Shown here in pieces: positions 47,019-56,476 of a DNA stretch of 64,000 nucleotides. The notes beneath the pieces are model-generated. The model was not told the origin of the DNA. It saw only the letters and a program-made list of their open reading frames with translations, and searched no databases. This stretch comes from Prauserella rugosa (GTDB lineage Bacteria; Actinomycetota; Actinomycetes; Mycobacteriales; Pseudonocardiaceae): contig NZ_JOIJ01000007.1 in the NCBI RefSeq assembly GCF_000719975.1, forward strand, positions 62,001 through 126,000. Direction: 5' to 3'. The translations under genes were made by a program, and so were the position numbers. The number at the start of each line of letters is the position of its first letter. Position 1 is the first letter of the stretch.

Positions 47019-48205
47019 CGGTGAACTGGGTCGACGTGCTGGTGGTCGTGCTGGCACTGCTTGCGGCGGTGTCGGGTGCGCGCCAGGGAGTGCTCGTCGC
47101 ACTGCCCGCCTTTCTCGGGGTGGTCGCCGGTGCCCTGCTGGGGATCGAGGTCGCTCCGTGGCTTGTGGACTCCTTCGAGGAGCCGGCCGCGCGGGTGGCG
47201 ATCGCCGTCGGCACCGTGGTGTTCCTCGTGGCACTCGGCGAGACCGTCGGCGTGCTCGCGGGAAGTCAGCTGAAGAACCGCATCCGCTCGCCCAAATTGT
47301 CCAGTGTGGACAGCACGTTGGGTGCGATCGTGCAGGGCGTCGTGGTGTTCGTGGTCGCGTGGCTCATCGCGCTGCCGCTGACCAGCGTCGCCGCGCTCCC
47401 CGGTCTGGCGAAGGCGATCAACGACTCGTCGGTGCTCGGTGGCGTCAACGACGTCATGCCCGACGCGGCGCAGGGCCTGCCCGGCGATCTGCGTCAGCTG
47501 CTCGACGCCTCCGGCTTCCCGTCCATTGTGGATCCCTTCCAGCAGGCTCCGGTGCGCGAGATCTCGCCGCCGGACAGGTCGCTGCCGACCAGTCAGGTCG
47601 TGCGCGAACTGCAGCCGAGCGTGCTGAAGATCCGCGGCGTCGCCTCCTCGTGTTCCCGTTCGCTCGAGGGCAGCGGGTTCGTGGTCGCGCCGCAGCGGGT
47701 GATGACCAACGCACACGTCGTGGCGGGCACCGATCAGGTTGCCGTCGAAACGGCGCAGGGCCGCGAGGACGCCACGGTCGTGCACTACGACCCGGGCACC
47801 GACCTCGCCGTGCTCGCCGTGCCCGGACTCGAGGCGCCCGCGCTCGACCTGCGGGAACAGTCCGCCGTGGAGGGCGACGACGCGATCGCGCTCGGCTATC
47901 CGCTCGACGGCCCTTACACCGCGTCGTCGCTGCGGATTCGGCAGCGGATCAACCTCCGCGGCCCCGACATCTACGACGCCAACACGGTCCTGCGCGACGT
48001 GTTCACCGTTCGCGGGCAGGTCCGCAGCGGCAACTCGGGCGGGCCGATGATCGACCGCGACGGTGACGTCGTGGGCGTGGTGTTCGGCGCATCGGTCGAG
48101 GACCCCGACACCGGCTTCATCCTCACCGCCGACGAGGTGCGGGACGAGTACGAACAGGCGCCCGCCTACGGCTCCGAGGTCAGTACCGGGCAGTGCACGT
48201 CCTGA
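47015..48205 (+). CDS. marP: membrane serine protease MarP
   Basis: A 396-residue periplasmic chymotrypsin-like protease on a four-helix CvpA-type membrane domain (about 1-165); M. tuberculosis MarP is 397 residues by memory. The triad is His in MTNAHVVAG, Asp in GTDLAVLAV and Ser in RSGNSGGPM. Cysteines in ASSCSRS and in the last residues (TGQC) correspond to the regulatory disulfide known in MarP. It supports acid and oxidative tolerance in mycobacteria. Start GTG 47015 overlaps the NUDIX stop; GTG 47021 is an alternative. It ends the nth operon, and a hairpin follows. Confidence 0.94.
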   Translation: MTVNWVDVLVVVLALLAAVSGARQGVLVALPAFLGVVAGALLGIEVAPWLVDSFEEPAARVAIAVGTVVFLVALGETVGVLAGSQLKNRIRSPKLSSVDSTLGAIVQGVVVFVVAWLIALPLTSVAALPGLAKAINDSSVLGGVNDVMPDAAQGLPGDLRQLLDASGFPSIVDPFQQAPVREISPPDRSLPTSQVVRELQPSVLKIRGVASSCSRSLEGSGFVVAPQRVMTNAHVVAGTDQVAVETAQGREDATVVHYDPGTDLAVLAVPGLEAPALDLREQSAVEGDDAIALGYPLDGPYTASSLRIRQRINLRGPDIYDANTVLRDVFTVRGQVRSGNSGGPMIDRDGDVVGVVFGASVEDPDTGFILTADEVRDEYEQAPAYGSEVSTGQCTS

Positions 48206-48229
48206 GCCGACCGGCCAGCGGTGCTCCTC

Positions 48230-48267
48230 GCCGTGCCGTGACCCCGATGGCGGGGCCACGGCACGGC
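48230..48267. terminator. bidirectional hairpin terminator
   Basis: GCCGTGCCGTG (48230-48240) pairs with CACGGCACGGC (ending 48267), with an inner CCCCG/CGGGG stem. It lies between the convergent marP and ABC permease genes. Confidence 0.75.
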
Positions 48268-48292
48268 CGTGACGGCTCAGCTCGGGTCGAGC

Positions 48293-49966
48293 TCAGGCGG
48301 TGATGAGGTCGCGGCGACGGAACCCGGCGGCCCCTGCGCCCACCAGCAGGGCACCGACGGCCGTCAGGATTCCCACGGCGCCCCAGGAGATCGTCTCGGC
48401 CGGATGCTGGCCGATGTGCTGGAAGGGGGAGGTGTCCAGCATCGCCTGGTCGAACTCCAGCATCTCGCCGAACAGGCTGAGCACCGTGCCGTAGACGAAC
48501 ACGATCCACACCAGCCCGACGAGGCGCGGCGCCAGTCCGTACAGGGCGACGGCCAGCCCGAGGAAGAGCCAGGCGGCGGCCACATGTACCGCGTGGCCGA
48601 GCACGACCGGGCCGAACAGCTCCCCGCTTCCGGTGCCGATCAGCGTGCCGGCCCCCTGGCCGAGGCCGGCGAGCAGCAGCAGCCACAGGGCGCCGGCCGC
48701 GGTGACGGCGGTCCAGGAGCCCAGCCAGGACGACCGGCTCACGGCCGTGGCCAGGACGGGTTCGGTACGCACGCCCTGCTCCTCACCGCGCAACGACTGC
48801 ACGGACAGGATCACGTACGCGGCGACGACCAAGGCGAAGTAGATCCCCATGAAGCCCAGGTAGCCCTCGAGGAGTCCGTCGGCCCCGCCCATGACGGCGA
48901 CGATCTCCTCGGGCATGTCAGCCGCACCCTCCTGCATGGGTTCGGCGAAGGCACCGAAGGTGACGCCGGCGAGCACCATCGCGACGGACCAGCCGATGAT
49001 CGACGGACGCTGGAGCCGGTACGCCAGCGCGAGCGGACTGCGCAGCCACCTGGCCGCACGCGCCGCGCCGAGCCGGTCGGGCAGGACGCCCGCGGCGAGG
49101 TCCCGCCGGGCCTGCAGGGCGTAGCCGACTCCGGCGCCGGCCACGGCGAGCGCGACCGACAGCAGCAGTGGCCACCACCGGTCCAGCGTGAACGGCGCGG
49201 TCTGCTGCGCCCACCCCAACGGAGAGAGCCAGGACAGCCATCCGAGACCGCCGTCCTGAGCGGTCGACATGTCGCCGATTCCGCGGACGACGAATGCGGC
49301 CCCGAGCACGGCACCCGCGATGCCGGACCCGGCTCGCGAGAAGGCCGACAGCTGCGTGGTGATCGCTGCGATGCCGGCGAAGGCCAGCCCCGTCGCGCCG
49401 ATGCCGGCGCCCATGAGCAGCGAGGATCCCGCCTCGGGCGGCGGGTCGATCGCCGCGCCCAGCGTCACCACGCCGATCAGCGCGGCCACCAGCAGGTTCA
49501 TCACCACCGCCATGATCAGCGCCGCGGTGAGCTGGGCGTGCCGGCCGAGCACGTTCGCGCGGACCAGTTCGGCCCGCCCGGTCTGCTCCTCGACCCTGGT
49601 GTGCCGGGAGAGCGTCGTGATGGACATGAAGGCGGCGCCCAGCATCAGGTACAGGGCGTAGAAGCCCGCCACGAGCCTGGCGACCGTGATGTCGTCGAAG
49701 CCGTAGCCGGGTCCGCCGATCAGCGCCATGACCGGGTTGGCTGCCATCGTCGCCATGGCGCTGAGGCTCTCGGCGTCCATGATGGTGCCCAGTGCGTTGG
49801 CGAAGTAGGCCCACAGGGCCGTCAACCCCAGCACCCAGGCGGGCAGGCGCACGCGGTCGCGGCGCAGCATGAAGCGCAGCAGGGTTCCGGTGCCGGTCAG
49901 CGTGCCGCGCTGGCGGGCGGTGGCCGCCGGCGGCGCGGCGCCGGGCCGCTCGGTGACGGCGGTCAT
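48293..49966 (-). CDS. ABC-2 exporter permease
   Basis: A 557-residue membrane protein with about twelve hydrophobic segments in two halves, typical of fused ABC-2 permeases annotated as polyketide or multidrug exporters. A short cytoplasmic stretch of about 25 residues precedes the first helix. A large central cytoplasmic loop ([20 protein letters not shown]) separates the halves. Its ATG region overlaps the ATPase stop by 4 bases (ATGA), so the two are made together. The neighbouring tetR probably controls export of a toxic compound. Substrate unknown. Confidence 0.88.
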   Translation of the reverse strand: MTAVTERPGAAPPAATARQRGTLTGTGTLLRFMLRRDRVRLPAWVLGLTALWAYFANALGTIMDAESLSAMATMAANPVMALIGGPGYGFDDITVARLVAGFYALYLMLGAAFMSITTLSRHTRVEEQTGRAELVRANVLGRHAQLTAALIMAVVMNLLVAALIGVVTLGAAIDPPPEAGSSLLMGAGIGATGLAFAGIAAITTQLSAFSRAGSGIAGAVLGAAFVVRGIGDMSTAQDGGLGWLSWLSPLGWAQQTAPFTLDRWWPLLLSVALAVAGAGVGYALQARRDLAAGVLPDRLGAARAARWLRSPLALAYRLQRPSIIGWSVAMVLAGVTFGAFAEPMQEGAADMPEEIVAVMGGADGLLEGYLGFMGIYFALVVAAYVILSVQSLRGEEQGVRTEPVLATAVSRSSWLGSWTAVTAAGALWLLLLAGLGQGAGTLIGTGSGELFGPVVLGHAVHVAAAWLFLGLAVALYGLAPRLVGLVWIVFVYGTVLSLFGEMLEFDQAMLDTSPFQHIGQHPAETISWGAVGILTAVGALLVGAGAAGFRRRDLITA

Positions 49967-50997
49967 GATGCGGCTCCGTTCCTGGTGGAGCGGGCCCTGC
50001 CGGCCCGGCCCTTGCCCGAACCGTTCCCGCCGGCCCCGTTGGTCGAGGCGCCGCCGGGTCCATCACCGCCGAGTTCGTCGCCGCGCAGTTCATCGCCGTA
50101 GTGCCGGAGCAGCAGCTGCTCCAGCGTCGGCGGGGTGGCGGTCAGGGCCTGCACGTCGTGAGCCGCGAGGTCGCGCATGATCGCGGGCAGGTGCTCGGAG
50201 TCGACCTCGAACCGGGTCTGCTGGCCCTCGGCGTGCAGGTCGTGCACGCCCTGCCTGCGGGCGAGCTCGGTGAGGGGCTTGTCGGTCAACGCGGTCACCG
50301 TCGTCCGGGACAGGTGCCGCAGATCCTGCAACGTGCCGGACTCGACGACGGTGCCCTTGCGGATGATGGAGATCCGGTCGGCGAGGATCTCGACCTGCGC
50401 CAGGATGTGGCTCGACAGCAGCACGGTGACGCCCGCGTCCTTGGCCTCGCGGACGCACTCCTGGAAGACGACCTCCATCAGCGGGTCGAGGCCCGCGGTG
50501 GGCTCGTCGAGCAGCAGCAGGTCGACGTCGGAGGCCAGTGCGGAGATCAGGGCGACCTTCTGCCGGTTGCCCTTGGAATAGGTGCGGCCCTTCTTGCGCG
50601 GGTCGAGGTCGAACCGTTCGATGAGCTCGTCGCGCTTGGCCGCGTCGACCCCGCCCCGCAGCCGGGCGAAGAGGTCGATGGCCTCTCCGCCGGTGAGGTT
50701 CGGCCACAGCTCCACGTCGCCGGGCACGTAGGCCAGCCTGCGATGCAGGGCGACGGCGTCGCTCCACGGGTCGCCGCCGAGCATGCGCACCGTCCCGGAG
50801 TCGTGGCGCAGGATCCCCAGCAGGATCCGCATCGTGGTGGACTTGCCTGCGCCGTTGGGACCCAGGAAGCCGTGCACCTCCCCGCGCGCGACCTCGAGGT
50901 CGAGGCCGTCGAGGGCGGTGACCTCCCCGTACTTCTTGGTGACGCCGGAGATGTCGATGGCAGGGGACTCGCCCCTGGCCGGTCCGGTGGACGACAT
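49963..50997 (-). CDS. ABC exporter ATPase
   Basis: A 344-residue ATPase, DrrA/CcmA-like. Walker A is GPNGAGKS (about 41-48); the usual LSGGMxxR signature is replaced by YSKGNRQKV (about 137-145); Walker B is [12 protein letters not shown] and the switch His is in [13 protein letters not shown]-terminal extension after about residue 310 is Gly/Asn-rich and disordered ([15 protein letters not shown]). ATG 50997, 79 bases after the tetR stop. It energises the following permease. Confidence 0.92.
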   Translation of the reverse strand: MSSTGPARGESPAIDISGVTKKYGEVTALDGLDLEVARGEVHGFLGPNGAGKSTTMRILLGILRHDSGTVRMLGGDPWSDAVALHRRLAYVPGDVELWPNLTGGEAIDLFARLRGGVDAAKRDELIERFDLDPRKKGRTYSKGNRQKVALISALASDVDLLLLDEPTAGLDPLMEVVFQECVREAKDAGVTVLLSSHILAQVEILADRISIIRKGTVVESGTLQDLRHLSRTTVTALTDKPLTELARRQGVHDLHAEGQQTRFEVDSEHLPAIMRDLAAHDVQALTATPPTLEQLLLRHYGDELRGDELGGDGPGGASTNGAGGNGSGKGRAGRARSTRNGAAS

Positions 50998-51076
50998 TGT
51001 CGACCTTCTTTCTGACGTGGATCCGGTGGTGTTCGTGATGTCTGCGGGTGTTGGCGTGTTCGCCGCCGGCCCGCGG

Positions 51077-51754
51077 TCAGGCGGTCTCGGGTGTGGCCGG
51101 CGGATCGCCGTCGGTGGGCTGGTCGGTGCGCTCGGGCGCGTAGGCGTCGAGCAGCGTGCTGTCGGTCAGCAGTCCGTGGGTGTAGAGCTCGAGGGCGGGC
51201 AGCATGAGCTCGTGGGTGGTCTGCCGCCAGAAGTCCGCGTCGAGATCGCCGAGGTCCTTGTCGGTCATCAGCACGGACTGGAGCAGCCAGCCGAGCGAGA
51301 TCGAGAAGGTGAGCTTGACGCGCGCCCGTTCGTCGCGGCTGGGCCGCATGACCCCGGAGCGCACCCCTTCGGCCATCCATCGTTCGGCCTCGTCGTACAT
51401 GTCGGTCAGGAGGTTCCGTGCCGCAGCACCGCCGGTCATGAGGCTGCGCACCACGTAGCGGATGAGCGGCTGGAACTCGTCGACCATCGCCATCTGCGTC
51501 AGGAAGGTGGTGCGCAGATCGTCCGAGCGCATGGCCTCGGTCTTGTACTTCTGGACCACCTCCACGACGTGCTCGTCGCAGGCGCGGCGCAGTTCCTCCT
51601 TGGAGTCGAAGTGCTTGAGGATCGCGGGAGCGCTCACTCCGACGTCGGCCGCGATCGCGCGCAGGGAGGCGTCGAAGCCGTCCTGGCCGAAGCGGTTGAC
51701 GGCGGCCTCGAGGATGCGGGTCCGGGTGTCCGGAATGTCGGCGGGTGAACGCAT
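51077..51754 (-). CDS. TetR-family transcriptional repressor
   Basis: A 225-residue TetR protein. The helix-turn-helix lies at about 8-55 ([20 protein letters not shown], then [18 protein letters not shown]); the rest is the ligand-binding domain. It heads the operon with the ABC exporter, so it probably represses both and is released by the exported compound. I prefer ATG 51754 to GTG 51763: the four GTAAAC half-sites at 51745-51780 overlap this start, so binding would block transcription of its own gene. Confidence 0.9.
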   Translation of the reverse strand: MRSPADIPDTRTRILEAAVNRFGQDGFDASLRAIAADVGVSAPAILKHFDSKEELRRACDEHVVEVVQKYKTEAMRSDDLRTTFLTQMAMVDEFQPLIRYVVRSLMTGGAAARNLLTDMYDEAERWMAEGVRSGVMRPSRDERARVKLTFSISLGWLLQSVLMTDKDLGDLDADFWRQTTHELMLPALELYTHGLLTDSTLLDAYAPERTDQPTDGDPPATPETA

Positions 51755-51780
51755 GTAAACCACGGTAAACGCGTGTAAAC
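51745..51780. promoter_or_regulatory. four-fold GTAAAC operator over the tetR start
   Basis: Plus strand: GTGAAC (51745), GTAAAC (51755), GTAAAC (51765) and GTAAAC (51775), spaced exactly 10 bases and all in the same orientation. One helical turn per step puts every site on one DNA face. Direct rather than inverted repeats are unusual for a TetR target. Confidence 0.65.
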
Positions 51781-51914
51781 CGCGAACGCAAGTGGGGACA
51801 TGGAGAGAGCGGGTTTCACCAGCTCACGAGGGTTGTGACCGCGAGACAGTTCCGGCTGGACAGTGCCCGCGGGACAGTGCCTGCGGGAGTGGGCTCGACC
51901 CGGCGACCGACGGG

Positions 51915-52850
51915 TCAGTGGGTGCGTAGGAAGTCGACGAGCTCGGCCGACGTTCGCTCGGGCGCCTCGAGGTGCGGGAAGTGGCCGACATCGGGCAGGG
52001 AGACGAAGCGGGACCGCGGGCCACGCCACGGCGTCGAATCGCGCGCCGTCTCGGGCAGGAAGCACGAATCGGCCTCGCCGTGCAGTTGCAGCACCGGCAT
52101 GGTGACGCGCGCGTCGAGGTCCCTGGCGAATCGCCTGCCCTCCCCGCGGAACTGGGCGCGGAACGCCCACCGGTAGTACTCGAGCGCGCTGTGCGCGACG
52201 CCGGGGACGGCCATGGCGTGGCGCAGGGTCGCCGACGTCTCGACGAAGTCGTCGGTGTCCCGCCACCCCGGGCCCGCCCAGCGATGCAGCAGTCCGCCCA
52301 CGTTCGCCGCGTCGTCGGCGGTGAGCCACCTCTCTGGGGCCATCGGCACCTGGAAGCGCAGCAGATGCCGCATCGCGCGGGCCTGCGCACCCCGCCTGCC
52401 GAGCGGCGGACGGCCGAGCGCGGCGCGCAGCGCCAGCGGATGCGCGGCACCGACCGTCGTCACCGACCGCACGACGCGCGGCCGCATCGACGCCACCGAC
52501 CAGGCGAGCAGCCCTCCCCAGGCATGGCCGACGACGTGGGCGGAACGTTCCCCCAGTGCGCGGATCAGCCCGGCGACGTCACCGGCGAGTGTCCAGGCGT
52601 CGTAGCCGCGCGGTGGCTTGTCCGAGTCGCCGTATCCGCGGAGGTCGACGGCCACCACGCGGAATCCGGCCGCGGGCAACTGCCGCAGCTGGTGGTGCCA
52701 CGACCACCACAGGCCCGCGAACCCGTGCAGCAGCAACACGGGTTCGCCCTCGCCCGCCTCCGCCACGTGCAACAGGATGCCGTTGGCCGAGACGTCGCGA
52801 TGCGTCCACGGCCCGGGGAACCGGACGGTCGACGGATCGGGCGGGCTCAC
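51915..52850 (-). CDS. alpha/beta hydrolase, EphE-like, nucleophile missing
   Basis: A 311-residue epoxide-hydrolase-like protein. The oxyanion motif is LLLHGFAGLWWSW (about 38-50, HGFxxxW), DLRGYGDSDKPPRGYD is family-typical, and the C-terminal histidine is in LPDVGHFPHLEAPE. The nucleophile elbow reads VVGHAWGGLLAW (about 107-118): Ala stands where epoxide hydrolases have Asp (GHDWGG). It may therefore be non-catalytic or use another residue. GTG 52850. By context (next to a DUF1469 gene and MarP) it corresponds to M. tuberculosis ephE (Rv3670). Confidence 0.85.
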   Translation of the reverse strand: MSPPDPSTVRFPGPWTHRDVSANGILLHVAEAGEGEPVLLLHGFAGLWWSWHHQLRQLPAAGFRVVAVDLRGYGDSDKPPRGYDAWTLAGDVAGLIRALGERSAHVVGHAWGGLLAWSVASMRPRVVRSVTTVGAAHPLALRAALGRPPLGRRGAQARAMRHLLRFQVPMAPERWLTADDAANVGGLLHRWAGPGWRDTDDFVETSATLRHAMAVPGVAHSALEYYRWAFRAQFRGEGRRFARDLDARVTMPVLQLHGEADSCFLPETARDSTPWRGPRSRFVSLPDVGHFPHLEAPERTSAELVDFLRTH

Positions 52851-52884
52851 TTCCGGTACACGGAGCTGCGCTGTCGGGGCGCGG

Positions 52885-53433
52885 TCAGGACCTGGGGAAC
52901 GGCTCTGCCGCCGCGCCCGCGGGTGCGACGGGGCCTGCGGCCTCGGCGCTCCTGCCCTTCGGCTTCAGTGCGCCCGCCGACTCCTTGATGCTGTCGATCG
53001 ACCGCTGCGGCGCGCGCACCTTCTTGAACTTCCGGTAGCCGAGGAATCCGGCGATCCCCGCGACCACCAGCATCAGCAGGAAGACGATGCCGAACGCGGC
53101 CCACCGCTGGAGCCACTCGGACAGCAGCTCGCCGAGGAAGAAAAAGAAGAAGAACGAGCTGTACAGCGCGATCACCGCGGCGATGACGAAGAAGACGCTG
53201 CCCTTGGCGGCCTTCTTGACCTCGCCGACGGTCTCGGTTTTCGCCAGCTCCAGCTCGGCGCGGAACAGCGTCGACATGTGCTGTGTCGCGTCCTTGACCA
53301 GCGAACCGATCGACGCGTCCTCGGCGGACCTGGCCGCGCTTTCCTCCGACAACGGGAGATAGGGGACCCAGTCGCCGCTATTTCCCTTGCCGCCGTCGTT
53401 GAGTTCATGCTTCGGGCTGCTCACGGGGGTCAT
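52885..53433 (-). CDS. DUF1469/phage holin-like membrane protein, Rv3669-like
   Basis: A 182-residue protein. A polar N-terminus holds the amphipathic segment TLFRAELELAKTETVGEVKKA (about 55-75), typical of DUF1469 (Phage_holin_3_6). Two membrane helices follow (about 80-105 and 112-133), the first containing an exceptional run of six or more phenylalanines. The tail is basic and then Ala/Pro-rich. Function unknown. ATG 53433. The next gene begins 34 bases after its stop, so the two are probably cotranscribed. Confidence 0.82.
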   Translation of the reverse strand: MTPVSSPKHELNDGGKGNSGDWVPYLPLSEESAARSAEDASIGSLVKDATQHMSTLFRAELELAKTETVGEVKKAAKGSVFFVIAAVIALYSSFFFFFFLGELLSEWLQRWAAFGIVFLLMLVVAGIAGFLGYRKFKKVRAPQRSIDSIKESAGALKPKGRSAEAAGPVAPAGAAAEPFPRS

Positions 53434-53663
53434 CGTGCCATGTGGACGGGCTCAGGGGTGCGATGGGCGCGGGCCGAGGTGTCGATCGGTGCCGAGTCGT
53501 TGGCCGTTCGACAGCGACAGCGGGATTCGACAGGCCGAGGGAGGGTGTTGTGCCGGCTCCGCGATGCCGGTTACGTTCCGTAGTAACTGGGGAGTATTGT
53601 CGGCTGTTGGCTGTAAAAGCCGGTCATTCCGGCTGAAGTACGCACGAACGGACAAGATCGAAC

Positions 53664-55148
53664 ATGTCGGGTACCTCTACCGGACCGCTCGAGACCGATC
53701 CCGGCGGCGAGCGGCGCGAGAAGACGTTCTTCGGGCATCCCCGCGGCCTCGCCAACCTCTTCGGCGTCGAGATGTGGGAGCGCTTCTCGTTCTACGGGAT
53801 GCTCGGCATCCTGCCCCTCTACCTCTACTTCTCCGCCGCCGAGGGCGGGCTGGAGATGGACAAGGGCACCGCACTCGGCATCGTCGGTGCCTACGGCGGT
53901 CTTGTCTACTTGTCGACCATCCTTGCGGCCTGGATCGCGGACCGCCTGCTCGCGCCTGAGCGGACGCTGTTCTACAGCGCCGTGCTCATCATGATCGGCC
54001 ACCTCGGACTGGCGGTGCTGCCGGGGTACGCGGGCGTCGGCGTCGGCCTGGTATGCGTGGCGCTCGGTAGCGGCGGCGTCAAGGCCAACGCGACCGCGGT
54101 GCTGGGCACGCTCTACGGCGAGGGCGACGAGCGCCGCGACTCCGGCTTCACGATCTTCTACATGGGCGTGAACCTCGGTGCGTTCGTCGGCACCGCGCTC
54201 ACCGGGTTCCTGCAGCACACCGTCGGCTTCCACCTGGGCTTCGGGCTTGCGGCCGTGGGTATGGCGCTCGGGCTGATCCAGTACTCGATCGGCCGGTCGA
54301 ACCTGGGCGAGGCCTCGCGCGTCGTGCCGAACCCGCTGCCTGCGTCGCGTCGCCCGCTCGTGGCTCTCGCCTTCCTGGCGATCGTTGCCGTCATCGTCGT
54401 GCTGGTGGTGACCGGCGTGGTGACCGCAGAGAACCTCGGCGACGCCGTGGTCTGGGTCGTGGCGGTCGCCGCGATCGTGCTGTTCGCCGTCCTGCTGACC
54501 AGCGCGAAGGTCGAGGGCGTCGAGCGCAAGCGCGTCCTGTCGTTCATCCCGATGTTCGTGGCCAGCGCGGCGTTCTTCGCGCTGTTCCAGCAGCAGTTCA
54601 CCGTCCTCGAGGTCTACTCCGACGAACGGCTCAACCGTGACCTGTTCGGGTGGGAGATGCCGATCTCGTGGGTGAACCTGATCAACCCGGTTTTCATCCT
54701 CCTGCTGGCGCCGATCTTCGCGACGGTGTGGGCCAAGCTCGGTGACCGGCAGCCGTCGACGCCGATCAAGTTCGCACTCGGCACCGGTGTGATCGGCGTG
54801 GCGTTCCTGCTGTTCCTGCCGATGGCGGGCGGCGAGGGCAACACGAGCCCGCTGCTGGCGATCATCGGCATCCTCGCGCTCGTCACGATGGCCGAGATGT
54901 TCCTGTCGCCGGTCGGCCTGTCGCTGTCGACCAAGCTCGCCCCGAAGGCCTTCCTGGCCCAGATGGTGGCGCTGAACTACCTGTCGGTGTCGCTGGGCAC
55001 CGCGTTGTCGGGCACGTTGGCCGGGTACTACACGCCCGAGAACGAGGCGCAGTACTTCGGCACCGTCGGCGCGGTCGCCGTCGTGATCGGCGTGCTGATC
55101 GCGGTGCTGTCGCCGCTCATCCGGAAGCTGATGTCCGGGGTCCGCTGA
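53664..55148 (+). CDS. POT/PTR-family peptide transporter
   Basis: A 494-residue proton-coupled oligopeptide symporter. Near the N-terminus FFGHPRGLANLFGVEMWERF (about 23-42) contains the family motif ExxERFxYYG (here EMWERFSFYG). The second motif, FTIFYMGVNLGAFVG (about 161-175), is the PTR2 signature. Fourteen helices are expected. It imports di- and tripeptides. ATG 53664 has only a weak upstream purine stretch. The hairpin 55157-55201 ends it. Confidence 0.93.
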   Translation: MSGTSTGPLETDPGGERREKTFFGHPRGLANLFGVEMWERFSFYGMLGILPLYLYFSAAEGGLEMDKGTALGIVGAYGGLVYLSTILAAWIADRLLAPERTLFYSAVLIMIGHLGLAVLPGYAGVGVGLVCVALGSGGVKANATAVLGTLYGEGDERRDSGFTIFYMGVNLGAFVGTALTGFLQHTVGFHLGFGLAAVGMALGLIQYSIGRSNLGEASRVVPNPLPASRRPLVALAFLAIVAVIVVLVVTGVVTAENLGDAVVWVVAVAAIVLFAVLLTSAKVEGVERKRVLSFIPMFVASAAFFALFQQQFTVLEVYSDERLNRDLFGWEMPISWVNLINPVFILLLAPIFATVWAKLGDRQPSTPIKFALGTGVIGVAFLLFLPMAGGEGNTSPLLAIIGILALVTMAEMFLSPVGLSLSTKLAPKAFLAQMVALNYLSVSLGTALSGTLAGYYTPENEAQYFGTVGAVAVVIGVLIAVLSPLIRKLMSGVR

Positions 55149-55156
55149 TCCGACAC

Positions 55157-55201
55157 CACGGCGGCTTCGGCCTGCGTTCGGTGCAGGCCGAAGCCGCCGT
55201 G
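55157..55201. terminator. bidirectional hairpin terminator
   Basis: CACGGCGGCTTCGGCCTGC (55157-55175) pairs perfectly with the arm 55183-55201 around a 7-base loop, between the convergent POT and VIT genes. Confidence 0.85.
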
Positions 55202-55217
55202 ACGGCATCCGGAGCGC

Positions 55218-55946
55218 TCAAGCGGTCGACACGCCGAACAACAGGCCGACGCCGTAGGTGACGGCCATCGTGAGCGCTCCGACGCCGACGTTGCGGAGCA
55301 CGGCTCGTGGCCTGCGGGCGCCGCCCAGCGTGGCGCTGGCCGCGCCGGTCAGGGCCAGTCCGGCCAGCACGGCCGCCGCGCACGCGGGCACCCGTGCATC
55401 CGGCCCCGGCAGCACGATCGCCAGCAACGGAAGCAGCGCACCCACGACGAACGCGCCCATCGAGGCCAGCGCCGCGTGCCACGGGTTGGTCAGGTGCTCC
55501 GGGTCGATGCGCAGTTCGACGTCGGCATGCGCCCCGAGCGGGTCCTTCTCCGTCAGCTCCCTCGCCACGCGCGCGGCCAGTTCCGGCGAGAGTCCCTTGT
55601 CCTCGTAGATCTCGGCGAGTTGGCGTTCCTCCTCGTCGGGCATCGCGGCCAGCTCCCACTTCTCCGTGCGCAGCATGGCCTTTTCGGTGTCGCGTTGCGT
55701 GCTCACCGAGACGTACTCGCCGCCTGCCATCGACAGCGCGCCCGCGACGAGTGAGGCGACGCCCGCGATGAGGATCGCCGAGCGGTCGGTCGTCGCACCG
55801 GCGACACCGACGACGAGACCGGCCACCGACACGATGCCGTCGTTGGCGCCCAGCACCGCGGCACGCAACCAGTTGGTCCGCTGGTTGACGCTCTCGTCGC
55901 GATGGTTCGTCGGATCGGAAGGGTTCGCCGGGCCGGAGTCGTCCAC
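55218..55946 (-). CDS. VIT1/CCC1-family divalent metal transporter
   Basis: A 242-residue membrane protein of the iron/manganese VIT family. Five helices are expected. The first contains AAVLGANDGIVSVAGLVVGV (about 29-48), and AGGEYVSVSTQRDTEKA (about 73-89) is the metal-binding turn. A cytoplasmic Glu-rich helical domain (EKWELAAMPDEEERQLAEIYED) collects metal before transport. It probably moves Fe2+ or Mn2+ out of the cytosol. GTG 55946 follows AAGGTGAG. Divergent from osmC-type gene. Confidence 0.9.
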   Translation of the reverse strand: MDDSGPANPSDPTNHRDESVNQRTNWLRAAVLGANDGIVSVAGLVVGVAGATTDRSAILIAGVASLVAGALSMAGGEYVSVSTQRDTEKAMLRTEKWELAAMPDEEERQLAEIYEDKGLSPELAARVARELTEKDPLGAHADVELRIDPEHLTNPWHAALASMGAFVVGALLPLLAIVLPGPDARVPACAAAVLAGLALTGAASATLGGARRPRAVLRNVGVGALTMAVTYGVGLLFGVSTA

Positions 55947-55987
55947 GGTCTCACCTTCGCCGCAGCCGGTGGCGGTATCAAGGAGAC

Positions 55988-56461
55988 ATGCGACAGCGTG
56001 AGCACACGTACGAGTTGACGGTCCGCTGGACGGGTGACCGTGGCAGGGGTACGTCGGGATACCGCGAGTTCGGCCGCGAACACGACGTGCTCGCGGAGGG
56101 CAAACCCGCGCTCGCCGGGTCGGCCGACCCGTTCTTCCGCGGCGACGCCGACCGCTGGAATCCCGAGGAACTGCTGCTGGCCGCGCTCGCGCAGTGCCAC
56201 ATGCTGTCGTACCTGGCCCAGTGCTCCTCGAACGGCGTGGTCGTCACCGGTTACACCGACGAGCCGGTCGGCACGATGACCGAGACGCTCGGCGTCGGTG
56301 AGTTCACCTCGGTACTGCTGCGCCCGGTGGTCACGGTCGCCGACGCGGATTCGGTCGAGCGGGCCCGTGCGTTGCACGAGCCCGCCCACGAGGCGTGTTT
56401 CATCGCCAGGTCGGTCAACTTCCCCGTGCGGCACGAGGCACGCATCGAGGTCGCGGGCTGA
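55988..56461 (+). CDS. OsmC-family peroxide-detoxifying protein
   Basis: A 157-residue OsmC/Ohr-fold protein. The first conserved cysteine is in LLLAALAQCHMLSYL (about 59-73) and the second in HEACFIARSVNFPV (about 136-149), the pair used for thiol peroxidase action. The substrate is probably an organic or fatty-acid hydroperoxide. ATG 55988 follows AAGGAG. It is monocistronic, divergent from the metal transporter gene; co-location with an iron transporter fits oxidative defence. Confidence 0.9.
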   Translation: MRQREHTYELTVRWTGDRGRGTSGYREFGREHDVLAEGKPALAGSADPFFRGDADRWNPEELLLAALAQCHMLSYLAQCSSNGVVVTGYTDEPVGTMTETLGVGEFTSVLLRPVVTVADADSVERARALHEPAHEACFIARSVNFPVRHEARIEVAG

Positions 56462-56476
56462 CCGCCCCGGTTTCGG

